This document shows positions 44,012-52,465 of a stretch of DNA of 64,000 bases, in pieces. The notes beneath the pieces are model-generated. The model had not been told where the DNA came from and searched no databases. It worked only from the letters and a program-made list of their open reading frames with translations. This stretch comes from Lachnospiraceae bacterium (GTDB taxonomy: Bacteria; Bacillota; Clostridia; Lachnospirales; Lachnospiraceae): the NCBI GenBank assembly GCA_021203305.1, contig JAJQBK010000029.1:1-64000 (forward strand), written 5' to 3'. How positions within the stretch are numbered: the first letter of the stretch is position 1; each line of letters begins with the position of its first letter. Both the position numbers and the translations under genes were made by a program.

Positions 44012-45517
44012 TCAATTTCCCTGTTCAGACTTCCCGGCGGAATTCAGCCTGTCTTCCTCGAGTATCTCCTGAATCAGAACTCTCTCATCCATGGGATATT
44101 TCACTCCCCGGATCTCCTGATAATCCTCATGTCCCTTGCCGGCCAGCACAATGATATCCCCCGACTGCCCGTGGTGAATGGCATACCGGATGGCCTCCTT
44201 GCGGTCGCAGATTTCAATAAACTCCCCGCCGGTCTTCTCAATGGAGGAGCGGATATCCGCGATGATATCCATGGGCTCCTCAAATCTGGGATTGTCGCTG
44301 GTGACGATGGTGAAGTCCGCGAGCCTGCCGCTGACCTCCCCCATCTCATAGCGCCGCAGCTTCGAGCGGTTGCCGCCGCAGCCGAACACGCTGACCAGAC
44401 GTTTGGGATGGTATTCCTTTAAAGTACTATACAGGCTCTCCAGCGCCATGGCGTTGTGGGCGTAGTCAATCATCAGGGTAAATTCATCGGACACCGGCAC
44501 CATCTCAATCCGGCCCTTGACCTTTGCCCTCAAAAGCGCCTCTTTGATATCCACATGGGAAACCCCGAACTGCAGACAGATCGAAATCGCTGCCAAAGCG
44601 TTATAAACGCTGAAGCGGCCCGGCGCCGCAATCTGTACATGATCGCTGAAAGTGCCCTCCACATCGAAGGCAACTCCCAGCTGCCCCGGCGTCTTCACCA
44701 GCTCCACGTTCTTTGCCCGCAGGTCGTTGGTTTCATCAAAGCCGTAGGTGAAAAGCTCGCAGGTGCGGTTTTCCATCACCTTTGCCGTATGGGCGTCATC
44801 CCCGTTGGCGATTCCCATTCTGCACTGCTGAAATAACAGGCTCTTGCAGTGCAGATAATCCTCAAAGCTTTCATGCTCTCCCGGCCCGATGTGGTCCGGC
44901 TCCAGGTTGGTGAACACGCCATAATCAAAGAGAAAGCCCTGGGTGCGGTGCAGCATCAGCGCCTGGCTGGAAACCTCCATGACCACCGTGTCCAGCCCCT
45001 CGTCCACCATCCGCGCGAAATATTCCTGCAAAAGACAGGACTCCGGCGTGGTATTTCCAGCATGAATATGGGCTTCGCCGATGATCTCCTCGATGGTGCC
45101 GATCAGCCCCACCCTGTGACCCGCGTGCTCCAGAACGGACTTCACCAGATAGGTGGTGGTGGTCTTGCCCTTGGTGCCCGTGACCCCGATGGTCTTTAAT
45201 TTATCCGCCGGATGATCATAATAGGCCGCAGCAATAAAGGCCATGGCATAGCGGGTGTCCTCCACCAGAATCACCGTCACAGACTCTGGCACGGCCACCG
45301 GCCTGCTGACAATGAGCACCCTCGCGCCCTTCGCCGCCACCTCATCCGCCATATCGTGGCCGTCAAAATTATTTCCCACAATGCAGAAAAACAGGCAGCC
45401 CTCCACCGCCTTACGCGAATCGTTGACAATGTCAGTGATTTCCACATCCGTGCTGCCCTGTAAAACGGAAAATGTAAGTCCGTCCAGCAGGAAGCTTACC
45501 TCTTTATGAAGGATCAT
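44012..45517 (-). CDS. murE: UDP-MurNAc-tripeptide synthetase MurE (meso-diaminopimelate type)
   Basis: MurE adds the third residue to the peptidoglycan stem. The 501-residue Mur ligase has the ATP site GVTGTKGKTTTTYL, NTTPESCLLQ, the carbamylated-lysine region HCKSLLFQQC, and the substrate-selecting SDNPRFEEP; DNPR is the meso-DAP signature. AGGAGG lies before the ATG. It is followed by priA about 150 bp downstream. The 1-kb region upstream contains only repeats, so it probably has its own promoter there. Confidence 0.95.
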   Translation of the reverse strand: MILHKEVSFLLDGLTFSVLQGSTDVEITDIVNDSRKAVEGCLFFCIVGNNFDGHDMADEVAAKGARVLIVSRPVAVPESVTVILVEDTRYAMAFIAAAYYDHPADKLKTIGVTGTKGKTTTTYLVKSVLEHAGHRVGLIGTIEEIIGEAHIHAGNTTPESCLLQEYFARMVDEGLDTVVMEVSSQALMLHRTQGFLFDYGVFTNLEPDHIGPGEHESFEDYLHCKSLLFQQCRMGIANGDDAHTAKVMENRTCELFTYGFDETNDLRAKNVELVKTPGQLGVAFDVEGTFSDHVQIAAPGRFSVYNALAAISICLQFGVSHVDIKEALLRAKVKGRIEMVPVSDEFTLMIDYAHNAMALESLYSTLKEYHPKRLVSVFGCGGNRSKLRRYEMGEVSGRLADFTIVTSDNPRFEEPMDIIADIRSSIEKTGGEFIEICDRKEAIRYAIHHGQSGDIIVLAGKGHEDYQEIRGVKYPMDERVLIQEILEEDRLNSAGKSEQGN

Positions 45518-45654
45518 TTTATCCCTCCTGACTTCATTTTTCTAAAAAGCACCGTCCGCATCAGCGGACTGATCCGTTTATCATATACGCTCCGCTCTTC
45601 CTTTACTTCTCCTGAGTTTCCGGAAAAACCGTATCAACAAATACAATAACATGA

Positions 45655-45830
45655 ACCGTCTTTTTTTTCAATATCCTTTTCCGCAATCACATTTCGCCTA
45701 TCCTGCAATCACTTTCCGCCTGATCACTTTCAGCACTGCTTTCCACAATCAATTTCCACCTGATCACTTTCAGTATTACTTTCCGCAATCACTTCCAGCA
45801 TATCCTTTTCCACAATCACTCCCCGCCGCC
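45655..45830. repeat. Degenerate short repeats between murE and the 229-bp array
   Basis: Words of the type TTTCC(G/A)CAATCAC and CCTGATCACTTTCAG recur several times with changes. No open frame in it looks like a protein. The remainder of 45518-45977 is AT-rich and featureless apart from a partial tail of the 229-bp unit from about 45927. Confidence 0.5.
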
Positions 45831-45994
45831 ATTTTTTTCGATAAAATAATGTACCGCGCCCTGATATTGCCCTTCCGGCAAAATTTTACGGGATTCCTCT
45901 CATTTTCTTCATCAGTTTTATTTGATTTTTAGAGAACCGTCACACTTTCGCCACATTTTCAGTCTATATTAATTTCAGATAGTTGATGAACTCA

Positions 45995-46102
45995 CTATCT
46001 CCCCCTCATAAGAAATGTGGAAAAGGGCTCTTCGGAGTCCTTTTTCCATGTCCGCGCATTTTCCGGCCGGTTTTCAGCCGGCCAATGCTTATTCTCGTCC
46101 AT
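45995..46102 (-). CDS. Hypothetical 35-residue peptide, repeat unit 1
   Basis: On the minus strand AAGGAAAG precedes an ATG at 46102, and 35 codons follow to a TAG. The start is MDENKHWPAE and the end is KDSEEPFSTFLMRGR. The unit-2 copy has the same length and ending. Substitutions between copies are about as common inside the ORF as outside, so there is no sign of selection on the peptide. It may be an accidental frame over an RNA hairpin. Confidence 0.25.
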   Translation of the reverse strand: MDENKHWPAENRPENARTWKKDSEEPFSTFLMRGR

Positions 46103-46223
46103 GTTTATCAATTCTTTCCTTCCCGGAAAATTTTCTTAATGATTTTTCCGTTTTCTTTAGAGAAGCGTCACATTTTCGCCACATTTTTTGTTTATAGTAT
46201 GTCTTAGATAGTTGATGAACTCA

Positions 46224-46331
46224 CTATCTCCCCCTCATAAGAAATGCGGAAAAGGACTCTTCGGAGTCCTTTTTCCATGTCCGCGCATTTTCCGACCGGT
46301 TTTCAGCTGGCCGATGCTTATTCTCATCCAT
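46224..46331 (-). CDS. Hypothetical 35-residue peptide, repeat unit 2
   Basis: This matches unit 1 in position, length and ribosome site. It starts MDENKHRPAE and ends KDSEESFSAFLMRGR. It differs from unit 1 by four residues and two silent changes. The hairpin AAAAGGACTC/GAGTCCTTTT lies within the coding sequence. Confidence 0.25.
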   Translation of the reverse strand: MDENKHRPAENRSENARTWKKDSEESFSAFLMRGR

Positions 46332-46452
46332 GTTTATCAATTCTTTCCTTTCCGGAAAGTTTTCTTAATGATTTTTCCGTTTTCTTTAGAGAAGCGTCAC
46401 ATTTTCGCCACATTTTTCGTTTATAGTATGTTTCAGATAGTTGATGAACTCA

Positions 46453-46518
46453 CTATCTCCCCCTCATAAGAAATGCAGAAAAGGACTCCTCGGAGTCCTT
46501 TTCGCATGTCATCTGCAT
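46453..46518 (-). CDS. Hypothetical 21-residue peptide, partial repeat unit 3
   Basis: The third, truncated unit keeps the same C-terminal reading (KDSEESFSAFLMRGR) but has a different, shorter start (MQMTCE). It lies 57 bp after the recJ stop. The hairpin here is a perfect 10-bp stem and may simply be the recJ terminator. Confidence 0.2.
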   Translation of the reverse strand: MQMTCEKDSEESFSAFLMRGR

Positions 46519-46574
46519 TTTTCAGGAAATTTTCTTCCGCCGGCATCGCACCGGGTTTGGAATTCCCGTTTTTC

Positions 46575-48329
46575 TCAGCAAAAATATTTCATCACAATCT
46601 GCAGACTCTCCCTCATCTGAAACTGGTTGACCTGAAGCTGGTACACCATATGCATGGGGAAGGCGCAGGTATGGGTATATACTCTCCGGCTGCTGCCCGG
46701 GCCGAACTTCCGGTCCAGGAAGTCATGGAAGGGCTGCAGGTCCCCAAAGAGCATCACCTGATGCAGCAGCCCGTCCCTGCTTTTCACCGTATATTTCGCA
46801 GCGTTCCCCTTCTGTCCCAGGATCTGGCCGTTGATCAGCACCAGATTTTTCTCCGCGAAGAGCGGCCGGGGATTGGCTACGCCGCAGGGCTCCAGCTTTT
46901 CCAGCTCCTTCGCCAGCGCCAGGCTGGTGCGGGACAGGGGCAGCGCTAGGTCGATCAGCACCTTTTCCGCGAAATCCTCCTCCGTCAGCGTACACTGGTC
47001 GTTCAGCCGCCTGCGCAGCTCCTCAATCTTTTCCTCGGAGTCCATGGAGATTCCCGCCGCCATCTTATGACCGCCAAATCTGGTAAACAGATCCTTGCAC
47101 GCGGACAGCTCCGTGAACATGTCGTAGCATTCCATAGAACGGCCGCTGCCCTTGACGCCCTCCTTCGCCCTGGTAAAAATAATGGTGGGCCGATGGCAGG
47201 ATTCCCGCACACGCCCGGCAATAATGCCAGCCACGCTCTCATGGCAGTCCGGCAGATACCAGACCAGAACCTTATCCAGGACTCCCGACGGGGAGGCCGC
47301 TTTCAGCTCCCTGATTGCCTGCTCCGTGCCAAGCCGGGTCATTTCCTTTCGCTGCTCATTTAATTCCTTCAGCTTATGAGCGTACACCAGCGCCTGGCGC
47401 TCATCCTCCATATCCAGCAGATCCAGCGCCATCTGCGCGCTCTCCAGCCTTCCTGTGGCGTTCAGGCAGGGGCCGATGAGAAAGCCCAGGTGATAAGTGG
47501 AAATCTTCTTATTATAAAGCTCAAAAGCGCCCATCAGGGCTTTCAGTCCCACGGGCGGCCTCCGGTTGATCCTTTTCAGTCCCTGCTTTAAAATAACCCG
47601 GTTTTCATCCACCAGATCCATCACATCACAGACGGTAGCCAGGGCCGCGTATACAATCAGCTCCCCGATCAGCGGATGCTCCTCTCCCAGTAAAAGCTGG
47701 CACAGCTTCCAGGCAGTAACCGCCCCGCAGATCCCGTTAAAGGGGTAGCGATCCTCCTCCCGCTTCACATCCACCACCGCGTCCGCCGGGGGCAGAAGCT
47801 CCCGCCTCTCTCCATTTTCCTCCGCGAAGGGAACCTCGTGGTGGTCTGTGACGATCACTGTCATGCCCCGCTCCTTCGCGAAATGGATCTCTTCCGCCGC
47901 CGCGATTCCGTTATCGCAGGTCAGGATCGTATCCACCCCGTCCTCCAGAGCCTCCTCAATCATACGGATATTCAGCCCGTAACCGTCCAGAATGCGGTGA
48001 GGCAGCTTTACATCCGTCTCAGCCCCCATTTCCGTCAGACATTTTTTTAAAATATAGGCGGCACAGATGCCGTCACAGTCATAATCGCCGATAATCCGGA
48101 TTTTTTTCTTTTCCGTGATTTTGCCGCGCAGGATGTCCGCGGCCTTTTCACCGTCCAGCAAAAGCGTGGGCGCGTGCAGACACTCCTCCCCGCCCAGAAA
48201 CTGCCGCGCCGCCTCCACATCCCTGACGCCCCGGTTGATAAGAATCTGCGCAAGGGAGGGACTGATGCCGCAGGCCTTTACGAGCCCCTCCGCGTCGCCT
48301 TTTTTATTTTTTAAAAACCATTTTTCCAT
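46575..48329 (-). CDS. recJ: Single-stranded-DNA-specific exonuclease RecJ
   Basis: RecJ degrades single strands 5' to 3' in recombination and repair. The 584-residue protein has the DHH-family motifs: IIGDYDCDGICAAY, TCDNGIAA, VIVTDHHEVPF, the AALATVCDVMDL motif, and the DHHA1 end with FTRFGGHKMAAGIS and an OB-type C-terminal domain. GGGG precedes the ATG. A probable promoter lies at 48436-48463. The gene ends at the first hairpin of the 229-bp array. Confidence 0.93.
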   Translation of the reverse strand: MEKWFLKNKKGDAEGLVKACGISPSLAQILINRGVRDVEAARQFLGGEECLHAPTLLLDGEKAADILRGKITEKKKIRIIGDYDCDGICAAYILKKCLTEMGAETDVKLPHRILDGYGLNIRMIEEALEDGVDTILTCDNGIAAAEEIHFAKERGMTVIVTDHHEVPFAEENGERRELLPPADAVVDVKREEDRYPFNGICGAVTAWKLCQLLLGEEHPLIGELIVYAALATVCDVMDLVDENRVILKQGLKRINRRPPVGLKALMGAFELYNKKISTYHLGFLIGPCLNATGRLESAQMALDLLDMEDERQALVYAHKLKELNEQRKEMTRLGTEQAIRELKAASPSGVLDKVLVWYLPDCHESVAGIIAGRVRESCHRPTIIFTRAKEGVKGSGRSMECYDMFTELSACKDLFTRFGGHKMAAGISMDSEEKIEELRRRLNDQCTLTEEDFAEKVLIDLALPLSRTSLALAKELEKLEPCGVANPRPLFAEKNLVLINGQILGQKGNAAKYTVKSRDGLLHQVMLFGDLQPFHDFLDRKFGPGSSRRVYTHTCAFPMHMVYQLQVNQFQMRESLQIVMKYFC

Positions 48330-48435
48330 TTTTCCCCGTTGTCTGATGTTCTCCCTAATGATAATAATGATGCCAGAGTCGAAAGATCATCATTGGAACG
48401 CTCACATTCCGATTACTAACTTTACGACCCGAAAT

Positions 48436-48463
48436 ATCATATGATGTATAATATACATTCCAA
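48436..48463 (-). promoter_or_regulatory. Candidate promoter of recJ
   Basis: On the minus strand TTGGAA (48463-48458) and TATGAT (48441-48436) have a 16-bp spacer, in an AT-rich gap between the pyrophosphatase and recJ. Confidence 0.5.
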
Positions 48464-48495
48464 ATCACCACCCGGATTGTCTTTCCGCATCCGTA

Positions 48496-50151
48496 TCAGG
48501 TCTCGTGAATCGCGTTGATCAGCGCCGGTATCATCTGCTTTTTGCGGGAAACCACTCCCGGCAGGCTTAAGCTGCTTTCATCCACCTGCACTCCAAACGC
48601 CTTTAGCACCAAATCCGCGCTCCCCTCACCCACACAGAGTAGGGTCGTGGACTCGGCGATAATATTGGTGAGCATGAAAAACAGCATAGAAATACCATTC
48701 TTGCCGCAGTTCTCCTCCATATAGGGCAGAACCTTCTGACCCACCACATCCAGCACGCCATTGTTCATGGCCGTGATCTGCGCCACGCCGAAGGATACCT
48801 CTCCGGCGGTAAATTTCTTGAAATCCTGATAGAAAATTTCCTCCGCGGACTTCTCCGCCACATCGCTGCCGGCGGTAAACATCTCGTTGGCATAGGCCTC
48901 CACATCCACGTTCGCGATATCCGCCAGATAATAAGCAATATTTTCATCCAGCTTTGTGCAGGTGGGCGAGCGGAACATGAGCGTATCCGAAATAATGGCG
49001 GAGAGTAAAAGCCCCGCGATCTGAGGCGTAATCTCCTGACGGGCCTCATGGTACATCTGGGTGATAATAGTGGCCGTACAGCCCACAGGCTGATTGCGGA
49101 AATAAATCGGGGAAAGGGTCTCGATGGAGCCAATCCTGTGGTGGTCGATGATCTCCAGGATTTCCGCGTCCCTGATATCGTCCACCGCCTGGGATTCCTC
49201 ATTGTGGTCCACCAAAACGACCTGCTTCTTCCTCGTATTGATCAGGTTCCTGCGGGAGACCGTGCCCTTGCAACGCCCCTGGGAGTCGATCACCGGGAAA
49301 TCCCGCAGTCTGGTGCCTCCCATGACCTCCTTAATTTTGGTCAGATAATCTCTGGTGGTAAAGGTGATCAGATTTTCCGTCCGCATCAGGAACCGGGCCG
49401 GGGTGGCCAGATTGATCAGCCTGGCGATGGAATAGGTATCCATGGGGGTCGTGATGATGACGCAGCCCTTTTCCCTGGCCTGTGCCTCCACCTCTGGAGA
49501 AATCTCACTGTCACAGCTGATCACCAGGCATTCCGCCCCGGCGTCCATGGCCGCCAGCTGAGCCTCCTCCCTATCCGCCAGCACCACCAGATCTCCGGGC
49601 CTGGTGCGCGTCAGAATCTGCTCCTCATTGCCCGCCCCGATCAGCACCTTGCCTCCGGTAAAACGGTCGGTGCCGTTTCCTACCACGATTTTCCCCTGCA
49701 GAGTCTTTTCAATGCTGCTGTAGAGCGTCTTCGCCCGGGAAAGGGGCATCTGATCCTCAGGATTCATAAAATACCGGGCAATATCCCCCACGGTAAGCAG
49801 GCCCTCCAGGTGCTGCTCCGTGTCCGTAAAGGGCATAGTGACCGCGTTATTCTCAGCCAGAATCTCCCACAGCTCCATGACCGTGATGTCCGGCGGCACA
49901 TAAGGGTGGGTATGTATCTCCATGTCCCTGGCCTGGCAGCCCACCCCCAGCATGTAGCCGGGCGTCTCCGCGTGGAAGGCCTTCAATACAAACTCGGTCT
50001 CCTTATTCATATGTCCCGCCCGCTTGGGCACATAGACCCAGCCCTCGGGAGCGGTCCTGTTTTTCAGCTCCGCGTAAGCAATGGCGGAACAAATAGAATC
50101 CGTGTCCGGATTCTTGTGTCCCACCACATAAATGCGTTTTCCTTCGCTCAT
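48496..50151 (-). CDS. ppaC: Manganese-dependent inorganic pyrophosphatase with CBS and DRTGG domains
   Basis: This is a family II pyrophosphatase hydrolysing PPi to phosphate. DHH-type metal motifs are present: VVGHKNPDTDSICSA at the start, VLVDHNEE, IIDHHRIGS, then the DHHA2 end with SRKKQMIP. Two CBS domains and a DRTGG domain (near GDLVVLADREEAQ) are inserted between the first motifs, as in nucleotide-regulated clostridial enzymes inhibited by AMP and activated by ATP. I start at 50151; 50163 is equally possible, and a much longer frame upstream overlaps the preceding gene. The length from 50151 is 551 residues, normal for this class. Confidence 0.92.
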   Translation of the reverse strand: MSEGKRIYVVGHKNPDTDSICSAIAYAELKNRTAPEGWVYVPKRAGHMNKETEFVLKAFHAETPGYMLGVGCQARDMEIHTHPYVPPDITVMELWEILAENNAVTMPFTDTEQHLEGLLTVGDIARYFMNPEDQMPLSRAKTLYSSIEKTLQGKIVVGNGTDRFTGGKVLIGAGNEEQILTRTRPGDLVVLADREEAQLAAMDAGAECLVISCDSEISPEVEAQAREKGCVIITTPMDTYSIARLINLATPARFLMRTENLITFTTRDYLTKIKEVMGGTRLRDFPVIDSQGRCKGTVSRRNLINTRKKQVVLVDHNEESQAVDDIRDAEILEIIDHHRIGSIETLSPIYFRNQPVGCTATIITQMYHEARQEITPQIAGLLLSAIISDTLMFRSPTCTKLDENIAYYLADIANVDVEAYANEMFTAGSDVAEKSAEEIFYQDFKKFTAGEVSFGVAQITAMNNGVLDVVGQKVLPYMEENCGKNGISMLFFMLTNIIAESTTLLCVGEGSADLVLKAFGVQVDESSLSLPGVVSRKKQMIPALINAIHET

Positions 50152-50243
50152 CCTGATCCCCATTCTGTCGCCCCGCGTCAATGTTTCCGGCTGGCAGGGC
50201 AATCTCATTTTTCTTTTTAAAGTGAACGACATTAGCAATTTTA

Positions 50244-50888
50244 TCAGCCATCCACATGGCTGTCCCAGCCCAGACACAGCTTCAACTGCTGCACTATGGT
50301 GTCCACACAGCCCTGGAATCCCAGCTTTCCGCTGTCGATGCACAGATCATAATTGCGCGCGTCCGTCCAGGTCTGCCCGGTAAAATATTTGTAATAGCTG
50401 CCCCGCCGCTTGTCCACCTTTTCCATATATCTGGAAACATCCTTCAGATGAAGGTCGGAGCGGATGGACCAGGCTCTCTCCAGGCGCTTATCCTCCGCCG
50501 CATGGATAAAAACACGCAGCACATCCGGATGGTCCTTCAGCACAAAATCCGCGCACCGTCCGATGATCACGCAGCTTTCCTCCGACGCCACCGCCTTAAT
50601 CAGCCTGGCCTGATAGTTGAAAAGCTTCTCGCTGGTGACTGCCTCGTCCAGATCCTGAGTGTTCTTCTCCCCGTCATACACGTTTTTGACCAGTCCAAAC
50701 AGGAGGCTGGGGCGAACCTTCTCATCGGCTCTGGCCAGCGCCTTCTCATCGATGCCCCTCTCTCCGCTGACCATGCTCAGCAGTTCCTTATCATAATAGT
50801 CGATCCCAAGCTGCTCCGCCAGCATCTGTCCCACAACGCTGCCGCCGCTGCCGTACTGCCTCGCGATTGTAATCACTGCTTTCTGCAT
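50244..50888 (-). CDS. Cytidylate-kinase-like family protein
   Basis: The 214-residue protein has a P-loop start (MQKAVITIARQYGSGGSVVG), an ELLSMVSGERGID region and VIIGRCADFVLKDHPDVLRV, the pattern of the 'cytidylate kinase-like' family of Clostridia. Members are assumed to phosphorylate a nucleotide, but the substrate is not established. I start at 50888 (GGAGG upstream); a longer open frame gives an implausible N-terminus. It lies 92 bp before the pyrophosphatase gene. Confidence 0.85.
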   Translation of the reverse strand: MQKAVITIARQYGSGGSVVGQMLAEQLGIDYYDKELLSMVSGERGIDEKALARADEKVRPSLLFGLVKNVYDGEKNTQDLDEAVTSEKLFNYQARLIKAVASEESCVIIGRCADFVLKDHPDVLRVFIHAAEDKRLERAWSIRSDLHLKDVSRYMEKVDKRRGSYYKYFTGQTWTDARNYDLCIDSGKLGFQGCVDTIVQQLKLCLGWDSHVDG

Positions 50889-50992
50889 AGGACATGTCCT
50901 CCGTTTTCTTTCATAGTAGCATGAAAAAAAGGAGAATTCAAGGGGCACGCAAAGGAAAACCGCCGCTCCGACGCCCGCAATTTTCAGAATCA

Positions 50993-51030
50993 AAAACCCC
51001 GCCCGCCTTCATGAAGGCCGGACAGGGATT
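50993..51030 (-). terminator. Terminator after the lipoprotein gene
   Basis: GCCTTCATGAAGGC is the centre of a longer GC-rich hairpin, followed on the minus strand by GGGGTTTTTGATT. Confidence 0.75.
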
Positions 51031-51053
51031 TGGATACATTATAAAATTATCTC

Positions 51054-51602
51054 TCATTCATTCTCAGAGCTCAGGACCGTGATGGACTGGGCGAAAACAT
51101 CCTCATCAAAAGCGACGGATACGATGTCTCCTTCGGAAATATCTGACAGTATGCCCTCCGGTCCGTCCTGAGCCTCTCCTTCGCCAAAGCTCACTCTCTT
51201 TATCACGGTTTCATCCTTCAGCTGGATGGTCACCTCCTGGCCCGTCAATGCCAGGCGGACGCCCATCTGCCCTCCTTCAGGAATATCTTCCGGCTTTTCT
51301 CTGTCCGCTGAGTCCTCCCCGCTTAGGGCTGACATCTCCTCAGCGCTCTCCAAAGCCCCATCCTCCCCAGCGGTCTCCTCCCCGGTTTCGTCTGAATTCT
51401 CTATCATTCCCGGCCTGATCGTCAGGGTATTGCTCCCTACCGCGCTGACCTCACCGTATACAACGCTTTCAAAAAAAGCAGACCTCTCCAGACTCCCGGA
51501 TTCTGCCCCGGTGCCGTCCGCATTACTTACGGAGCACCCGGCAAGACCTGACACTGTCAGGGCAAGGCTTAAAAACATCGCCGCGTATTTTTTCTTCAGC
51601 AT
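51054..51602 (-). CDS. Lipoprotein of unknown function
   Basis: The 182-residue protein starts at 51602 with a lysine-led signal and the lipobox LAGC (Cys23), so it should be lipidated by Lgt and displayed outside the membrane. Two halves of a small beta-rich domain (VVYGEVSAVGSNTLTIRPG; VTIQLKDETVIKRVSFGEG...DISEGDIVSVAFDED) flank an acidic linker of about 60 residues. The layout resembles small DUF5666-like OB domains, but I am not certain. It has its own terminator. Confidence 0.8.
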   Translation of the reverse strand: MLKKKYAAMFLSLALTVSGLAGCSVSNADGTGAESGSLERSAFFESVVYGEVSAVGSNTLTIRPGMIENSDETGEETAGEDGALESAEEMSALSGEDSADREKPEDIPEGGQMGVRLALTGQEVTIQLKDETVIKRVSFGEGEAQDGPEGILSDISEGDIVSVAFDEDVFAQSITVLSSENE

Positions 51603-51752
51603 AGTCTGATTATCCTCTCCATACATTTTCAGGGCTTATAATCAACTCCTTTTCATTGTATGGAACACATGTGATGAAATCATAACAAAGCTGTGAAGAT
51701 TCTGTGATCAAAAACGTATCTCACAACATATCATCTGTATCTTACGGCGCTT

Positions 51753-52070
51753 TCAACCACTCAGCGGAACACTGTCCATATATGCGGAATCCTTACAAAT
51801 ATCGATCTGATTCTCCCAATTCGCTGAACTGTCAACTCTGTCGTCAAGATTCCACGCAATATTCCCAGCTTCATTGATGAATACCTTCTCAAATCTGCAT
51901 TTATCCCTGAGCGCGGCAAAAACGCCCGTCAATTCATCCGCCATCTCAAGCTTTCGTTTTTCGCCATTATCAAAGGTAATGTAAAGAGTGTAGTTTTCAC
52001 CCGGTGTAACTTCTCTTATTTTTCTCGGATTTTCAAAATATTTTTTTACTTTTTCTTCTAACTCCATCAT
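51753..52070 (-). CDS. DUF2442 domain protein
   Basis: The 105-residue protein matches the DUF2442 layout: REVTPGENYTLYITFDNGEKR, then a short helix (ALRDKCRFEKVFINEAGNI) and WNLDDRVD. It follows the DUF4160 gene by 6 bp. DUF4160 and DUF2442 genes are commonly paired and suspected to form a toxin-antitoxin-like module; the function is not proven. The very end (SAYMDSVPLSG) is irregular. Confidence 0.85.
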   Translation of the reverse strand: MMELEEKVKKYFENPRKIREVTPGENYTLYITFDNGEKRKLEMADELTGVFAALRDKCRFEKVFINEAGNIAWNLDDRVDSSANWENQIDICKDSAYMDSVPLSG

Positions 52071-52076
52071 GTACCT

Positions 52077-52337
52077 CTATTTCAACGGGTCAATCTGGAA
52101 CAGCATTTCTTTCTGCTGTGCAAGATACCAATTCTCCTGCAGTTCTTCCTGATGCAGTGCTGCCCATCCCATTAACATCTTCAGTTGTTTGTTCGGCATA
52201 TCGCCGCTTATCTTTTCCAGTTCGTTCATGTCTATGCAGCATTCATATTCTCCGTAGTATGCGTGAAAGTGCGGCGGCATGTGATCCCGATAATTGACGT
52301 AAATCTTTATGCCCCGAAATGTGCATATAACAGGCAT
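52077..52337 (-). CDS. DUF4160 domain protein
   Basis: The 86 residues contain the family hallmark VNYRDHMPPHFHAYYGEYE and a C-terminal helix with LKMLMGWAALHQEELQENW. It is upstream of and tightly linked to the DUF2442 gene. The pair sits just downstream of the surface acylation operon and probably arrived separately. Confidence 0.9.
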   Translation of the reverse strand: MPVICTFRGIKIYVNYRDHMPPHFHAYYGEYECCIDMNELEKISGDMPNKQLKMLMGWAALHQEELQENWYLAQQKEMLFQIDPLK

Positions 52338-52465
52338 TCAGCTCCTCCTCTCTGTTCAGTTTTTGTCATTATACCTTCAGGGCGAAATTGTTGCAACATA
52401 ATCTTTAATATATGGAATTTTCTACGGCACCTCCGCATAAATTAATCACGAAATTTACAAAAACT

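Larger units (their letters stand above)
45978..46520. repeat. Tandem 229-bp repeat, two full copies and a partial third
   Basis: Units start at 45978, 46207 and 46436, exactly 229 bp apart, and the third is cut after about 85 bp. Each starts with GATAGT...ACTATC inverted arms and then has a strong hairpin (AAAAGG(A/G)CTC, 4-nt loop, GAGTCCTTTT). Copies 1 and 2 differ at roughly one base in twenty. On the minus strand each unit reads as ribosome site, short ORF and stop within the palindrome. The array lies between recJ and murE, both on the minus strand. Confidence 0.85.

Noticed and set aside
45978..46520. CRISPR array
   Set aside because: The units are 229 bp with no short repeat-spacer pattern and no cas genes.
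44012..48329. tRNA or rRNA genes in the 45.5-46.5 kb non-coding stretch
   Set aside because: No cloverleaf, CCA end or rRNA signature was seen; the stretch is repeats and AT-rich sequence.
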